From CAZHRJ01 sp964534765 (GTDB lineage: Bacteria; Lindowbacteria; 2-12-FULL-62-27): 8,823 bases of DNA. Both the position numbers and the translations under genes were made by a program. This document shows positions 6,040 to 8,823 of the stretch, piece after piece. The notes beneath the pieces were generated by a model that was given only the letters and a program-made list of their open reading frames with translations, was not told where the DNA came from and did not search any database. Where the stretch lies: NCBI GenBank assembly GCA_964534765.1, contig CAZHRJ010000124.1:1-8823 (forward strand), read 5' to 3'. Position 1 is the first letter of the stretch. Each line of letters starts with the position of its first letter.

Positions 6040-6552
6040 CTACACCCTTAAAAACGCTTCCGGGTCGGTCCACTGACCCAGCTCGTGCTGGAATTTCCTC
6101 GATTTATCAACTTCGATCTGCCCGTCGTCCGACAGGGAAATACGGTATCGCTCCAGCGGCCGGGGCGCGGGGCCTTCGAAGTTGATGCCGGCAACGTCAA
6201 ACCCGGACCCGTGGCACGGACACTTGAATTTCTGCTCCGCTTCCAGCCAGTTCGGCTGACACCCCAGGTGCGTGCAGGTGGTGGACACGGCGTAAAAGCC
6301 TTCCTCGTTCCGGACTATCCACACGCCGAATTTATCCTTGAACCGCTGATCGACCTGCCCGACCTGATATTCCTCCGGGAGGCCGGCCTTGAAAGTGTTG
6401 GGCGGAACGAAGAGGACATTGGGATACAAAAACCGCACCGTCAGAACGTTCATCATTCCGACGCCGGCGCCAAACGCCGCCCATGCGCCCGCCAGATACT
6501 TGAAAAATCCCCGGCGGGTCGGCCCTTCTTTTTCCGGACTGGTATCTGCCAT
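6040..6552 (-). CDS. Rieske [2Fe-2S] iron-sulfur protein of the quinol oxidoreductase
   Basis: This 170-residue protein accepts the first electron from quinol at the Qo site. Box 1 is CTHLGC (C93, H95, C98) and box 2 is CPCHGSG (C111, C113, H114), 12 residues apart. By family rule C93/C111 and H95/H114 bind the cluster, and C98-C113 form the disulfide. The N-terminus has twin arginines in RRGFFKYLAG (residues 13-22) before a hydrophobic stretch (about 19-42). That fits a Tat-exported, uncleaved membrane anchor, as usual for Rieske proteins folded with their cluster in the cytoplasm. The length is normal for b6f/QcrA-type Rieske subunits. The ATG at 6552 lies two bases after the HEAT gene stop, with an AGGGG ribosome site inside the end of that gene (6563-6567). 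The equivalent in other bacteria is QcrA/PetC. Confidence 0.95.
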   Translation of the reverse strand: MADTSPEKEGPTRRGFFKYLAGAWAAFGAGVGMMNVLTVRFLYPNVLFVPPNTFKAGLPEEYQVGQVDQRFKDKFGVWIVRNEEGFYAVSTTCTHLGCQPNWLEAEQKFKCPCHGSGFDVAGINFEGPAPRPLERYRISLSDDGQIEVDKSRKFQHELGQWTDPEAFLRV

Positions 6553-6554
6553 CG

Positions 6555-7544
6555 CTACTTCGCCCCTGCCATCCTCTCCAAAGTCTGCATGGCGGCGGAT
6601 TGAATCCCCGGTTGGGGATCCGACTGAGCCAGCCGTTCCACACGGGATCTCAGAATCGGATCATCAAACCGGGCCGCGCACGCCAGAGCAGCTCTGATTA
6701 TCTTTTCGACATTTGTTTCGTCAAGCCTGTCATATTTTTTCAGTTCCGACTCGATTTCCTCCCGACTCAATAGTCCCAGGAGCACCGGAACCGACCGCCG
6801 GTCGCCCAGTTCCGCCAGGCTGAGCGCCCCGTTCCACCGCACGTCCGCGACCGGGTCGTTCAGGAGGGGCGCGAGACGGTCGGCCCAGTCCGTCACCGTC
6901 GCGGCGCTGTCCGCCAGCGCGCCGGTCGAGCCGACCAGCATCCCGAAAAAATACGCCGCGGTCTTCCGAACCCCCGGATCCGGATCGGAAAGACCCGTGG
7001 TCGCGACATCGAGGGCCTCCCGGACGCGCATTTCGCGAAGCGCCAGAAGCGCGTAGATTTTTTCCGCGTTGTCTCCGTCAGGCCCGCCGGCCAGGGAGAG
7101 GAGTTTGGGCACGGCATCCCGGTGGTTGAGTCGGCCAAGAGTGAGAATAAAATACTGCCGGATCGGGCCGGCCGATGGGGAGCTTTCGTCAAGCATCCTC
7201 AAAATATCCCGGCCGATCGCGGGTTTCTCCTCATCCGTCACCCGGTTCAGATTCACCTGATTGGCCAGCGCAAACGCCGCCTGCCAGGCGCGGTGTGGAT
7301 TACCGCTCCGCAGATCGTTCAGATAGTCCTGCGTCGTCTTGGTGTCCGCGGTCAGAAACCGGAACGAGAGATACAACCCCACGCACACCACCACCGCCAG
7401 CATGGGAAAAACAAACCACTGCAAAAGCAGACGCGGCCCGAACGCGCCTTCGACCGGATCAGCACCTCCGGTGCTCCCAGTGCCGGCGTCTCCAACGCCG
7501 GCCGGACTCGACGCCTCGCGCGGATCGGTCAATGGGTCAGACAT
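6555..7544 (-). CDS. Membrane-anchored HEAT-repeat protein in the Rieske/cytochrome b operon
   Basis: This 329-residue protein is of unknown function. A low-complexity, Gly/Ala/Ser/Asp-rich N-terminal tail (1-36) precedes a single membrane helix (about 39-64). The rest is built of helical HEAT-like pairs, for example RQYFILTLGRLNHRDAVPKLL (about 129-149), KIYALLALREMRVREALDV (162-180), LSDPDPGVRKTAAYFFGML (185-203), LLNDPVADVRWNGALSLAEL (227-246) and SVPVLLGLL (251-259). There are no haem-binding motifs, metal-binding clusters or catalytic signatures. HEAT arrays are protein-binding scaffolds. Its position between ccmAB and the Rieske gene, two bases before the Rieske start, suggests a part in assembling or stabilising the complex, or an accessory subunit. 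The start at ATG 7544 has a good AGGAG site. The family call is firm; the role is inferred from position only. Confidence 0.85.
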   Translation of the reverse strand: MSDPLTDPREASSPAGVGDAGTGSTGGADPVEGAFGPRLLLQWFVFPMLAVVVCVGLYLSFRFLTADTKTTQDYLNDLRSGNPHRAWQAAFALANQVNLNRVTDEEKPAIGRDILRMLDESSPSAGPIRQYFILTLGRLNHRDAVPKLLSLAGGPDGDNAEKIYALLALREMRVREALDVATTGLSDPDPGVRKTAAYFFGMLVGSTGALADSAATVTDWADRLAPLLNDPVADVRWNGALSLAELGDRRSVPVLLGLLSREEIESELKKYDRLDETNVEKIIRAALACAARFDDPILRSRVERLAQSDPQPGIQSAAMQTLERMAGAK

Positions 7545-7550
7545 GGCTCA

Positions 7551-7555
7551 CTCCT
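7551..7555 (-). promoter_or_regulatory. Shine-Dalgarno site for the HEAT-repeat gene
   Basis: AGGAG on the - strand lies six bases before the ATG at 7544-7542, inside the 20-bp gap after the ccmB stop codon. It supports the chosen start; the gap is too short to hold an obvious separate promoter. Confidence 0.7.
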
Positions 7556-7564
7556 AACACAAAC

Positions 7565-8251
7565 TCACTGTTTTCCCAATATCTTCCCGTAGGTCAGTGA
7601 CCCAACCAGCGCCGCCGAGACGTTGGACGCCAGCAGCAGCTTGGCGAAGGGAAAAACCGGCTCGCCCGAAATCGCGCGGGCGGCGCCGAGCGTCGCGGAG
7701 ACCAGAACCGGGAGAAGAAAGGGAAGCGTCATGATGGGTAAAGCGAGGGCCTGGGAGGCGCCTTTCCATGCGCCCAGCCCGGCGCCGAGAAGCGTGGTGA
7801 GACAGGCGAATGAAAAATTGGCCGAGAGACACACCGCCGCGATCACGCACGGCGGCCGGCCGGCGGACAGAGGGACATTGTAAAAGAGAACCAGCATCGG
7901 GAATAGACACAGCTCGAGCACCGTCATCTGAGCCAGGCCAACGGCCATTTTTCCGAAAAAAAGCCGGGCGGGGGAGGCCGACGTCAGGGCCAATCCGAAC
8001 GACGTGCCCGTCTTCTGATCCCGAGCGATCCGGGAATACTCGCCCAGAATCGACGCGAACAAAATCGAAATAAAAAACGCCGATTGACTAACTTCCGGCC
8101 GCGACAACTCATACGCCGGAACGGCCAACGACTGCGCCAGAAGAACGATCAGGGCAAACAACAAGGCCGATACAAATCCAGCCGGATTTCGCCACTCGAC
8201 CAGCCATTCGGCCAAAAAAATGGCCCTAGACGCGCCCATCATCCGCCTCAC
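7565..8251 (-). CDS. ccmB: CcmB-like haem exporter permease, cytochrome c maturation
   Basis: This 228-residue membrane protein has six predicted helices (about 26-46, 55-73, 104-126, 133-160, 166-191, 201-222), the size and layout of CcmB. The segment from ISILFASILGEYSRIARDQ (61-79) through FGLALTSASPARLFFGKM (85-102) resembles the conserved CcmB region after the second helix. With CcmA it forms the ABC module that drives release of the haem chaperone holo-CcmE from CcmC at the membrane during cytochrome c biogenesis. The reading frame begins at GTG 8251, overlapping ccmA by 26 bases. Two ATGs at 8242 and 8239 lie behind a GAGG (overlap 17 or 14 bases), and 8239 has the best spacing, so the true start may be 3-4 codons later. 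The coupling to ccmA supports the call over a generic ABC-2 permease. Confidence 0.82.
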   Translation of the reverse strand: MRRMMGASRAIFLAEWLVEWRNPAGFVSALLFALIVLLAQSLAVPAYELSRPEVSQSAFFISILFASILGEYSRIARDQKTGTSFGLALTSASPARLFFGKMAVGLAQMTVLELCLFPMLVLFYNVPLSAGRPPCVIAAVCLSANFSFACLTTLLGAGLGAWKGASQALALPIMTLPFLLPVLVSATLGAARAISGEPVFPFAKLLLASNVSAALVGSLTYGKILGKQ

Positions 8252-8823
8252 CGCGACCGCCCGGCTCGGTCATTTGACCGGCCGTCAGTTCAATCACGCA
8301 GGTGGCCAGACGCTGTGCCCGAGGGCGGTCATGGGTCGCCAGGAAGATGATTCGATCCGCTGACCGATAGGCGGCCAACAGATCCGTTGCGCGCCGGACG
8401 CCGTCTTCATCCAGATGCGAAAAGGGTTCGTCCAGAAGGAGAATATCGGGCGCCGGCAAAATGGCGCGGGCAAATGCCACCCGCTGGGTCTGGCCTCGGG
8501 ACAGTTCCGATATCCGGCGCGGCCCGGCCGAATCCAGGCCGAGCCGGGACAGCAGATCCGACACCGCGGCGGCCGGATCCGGCAGACCCCACAGCCGGCC
8601 CGACAACTCCAGATTCTCGCGCGCGGTCAAATCCTCATAGAGAAACGTCTGGTGCGATAGAAACCCGATCCGCGCCGGCCGGCGCGGCGCGCCGGACGCG
8701 CCAACCGATCGCCGGATCGTCCCGGCCGAGGGCTCGACCAGACCCGAAATCGCCCACAGGAGCGTGCTTTTGCCGGCGCCGTTTTCGCCGAAAACGGCGA
8801 CCACCGATCCGCTTGGCGCATGA
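8226..8823 (-). CDS. ccmA: CcmA-like ABC transporter ATPase, cytochrome c maturation (5' end cut by window)
   Basis: This is the ATP-hydrolysing partner of CcmB. The frame stays open to the right edge, reading HAPSGSVVAVFGENGAGKST, so the true start lies beyond 8823 and the GTG at 8804 is internal. Counting from that GTG, the Walker A is GENGAGKST (6-14), the Q-loop is in LSHQTFLYEDLTARENL (49-65), the signature is LSRGQTQRV (101-109), the Walker B is ILLLDEP (121-127) with a following D-loop SHLD, and the H-loop is ATHD (156-159). All catalytic elements are present; the signature has Arg where LSGGQ is canonical, which is common among ABC proteins. The visible 198 residues are nearly a full CcmA (about 200-220), so probably only a short N-terminus is missing. 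The motifs alone would fit any small ABC ATPase; the Ccm assignment depends on the overlapping ccmB and the cytochrome c gene downstream. Confidence 0.83.
   Translation of the reverse strand, partial: HAPSGSVVAVFGENGAGKSTLLWAISGLVEPSAGTIRRSVGASGAPRRPARIGFLSHQTFLYEDLTARENLELSGRLWGLPDPAAAVSDLLSRLGLDSAGPRRISELSRGQTQRVAFARAILPAPDILLLDEPFSHLDEDGVRRATDLLAAYRSADRIIFLATHDRPRAQRLATCVIELTAGQMTEPGGRGEADDGRV

Larger units (their letters stand above)
1231..8823 (-). other. Putative operon: ccmA-ccmB-HEAT-Rieske-cytb6-subIV-octahaem cytochrome c
   Basis: Seven genes run in the same direction with overlaps or gaps of -26, +20, +2, +9, -1 and +16 bases. No internal promoter or terminator is evident. The promoter must lie beyond the right edge. 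The arrangement suggests one transcript that makes haem-handling machinery first, then an unknown scaffold-like protein, then the redox subunits in the order Rieske, b, b', c. Confidence 0.75.

Noticed and set aside
5281..6051. 256-codon + strand open frame opposite the cytochrome b6-like gene
   Set aside because: It is antisense shadow with highly charged, non-conserved-looking sequence and no family motif.
1231..6552. Alternative complex III (Act) assignment
   Set aside because: No molybdopterin/iron-sulfur ActB-like or NrfD-like ActC/F protein is present; instead there are true Rieske and cytochrome b genes.

Overview
The window reads as a chromosomal fragment of an uncultured, GC-rich, Gram-negative-type bacterium. 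The Tat-like Rieske protein, the membrane-anchored multihaem cytochrome c and the CcmAB haem-handling ABC transporter all imply a periplasm and respiration using c-type cytochromes. The sequence alone does not fix the phylum. Gene style (split b6/subunit IV-type cytochrome b, octahaem partner, HEAT protein, GT39-TPR fusion) recalls Nitrospirota, Desulfobacterota, NC10 or Omnitrophota-like metagenome genomes; this is an inference.

Layout. The left end (1-1185, + strand) carries the 3' part of a multi-pass membrane glycosyltransferase-like gene of the GT39/PMT type with a C-terminal TPR region. A short palindromic REP-like element of the 'ATTCCC...GGGAAT' class lies inside its reading frame. 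After a 45-bp convergent gap, everything from 1231 to the right edge is on the - strand and looks like one tightly packed operon. In transcription order it is ccmA (start cut off by the window edge), ccmB, a membrane-anchored HEAT-repeat protein, a Rieske Fe-S protein, a cytochrome b6-like protein, an enlarged subunit IV-like protein, and a 961-residue octahaem cytochrome c. Gaps between these genes are 20 bp or less, and several genes overlap.

Functional reading. The last four genes encode a quinol:acceptor oxidoreductase of the Rieske/cytochrome b class. The b subunit carries both b-haem His pairs with b6f-type spacing (14 and 15 residues) and the Cys that binds the extra haem c_i/c_n in b6-type proteins. 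No cytochrome c1 or f gene is present. Its place is taken by a protein with one N-terminal membrane helix, a helical charged stalk, three closely spaced haem sites without an obvious Met ligand, and five His/Met-type cytochrome c modules. The Qo motif is APWY rather than PEWY, and the subunit IV-like protein has three extra N-terminal helices. CcmAB presumably serves cytochrome c maturation, so haem attachment and the haem-rich complex appear co-transcribed. The HEAT protein is the least explained member and could be an assembly or scaffold factor. No RNA genes, CRISPR arrays, insertion sequences or phage genes were seen.
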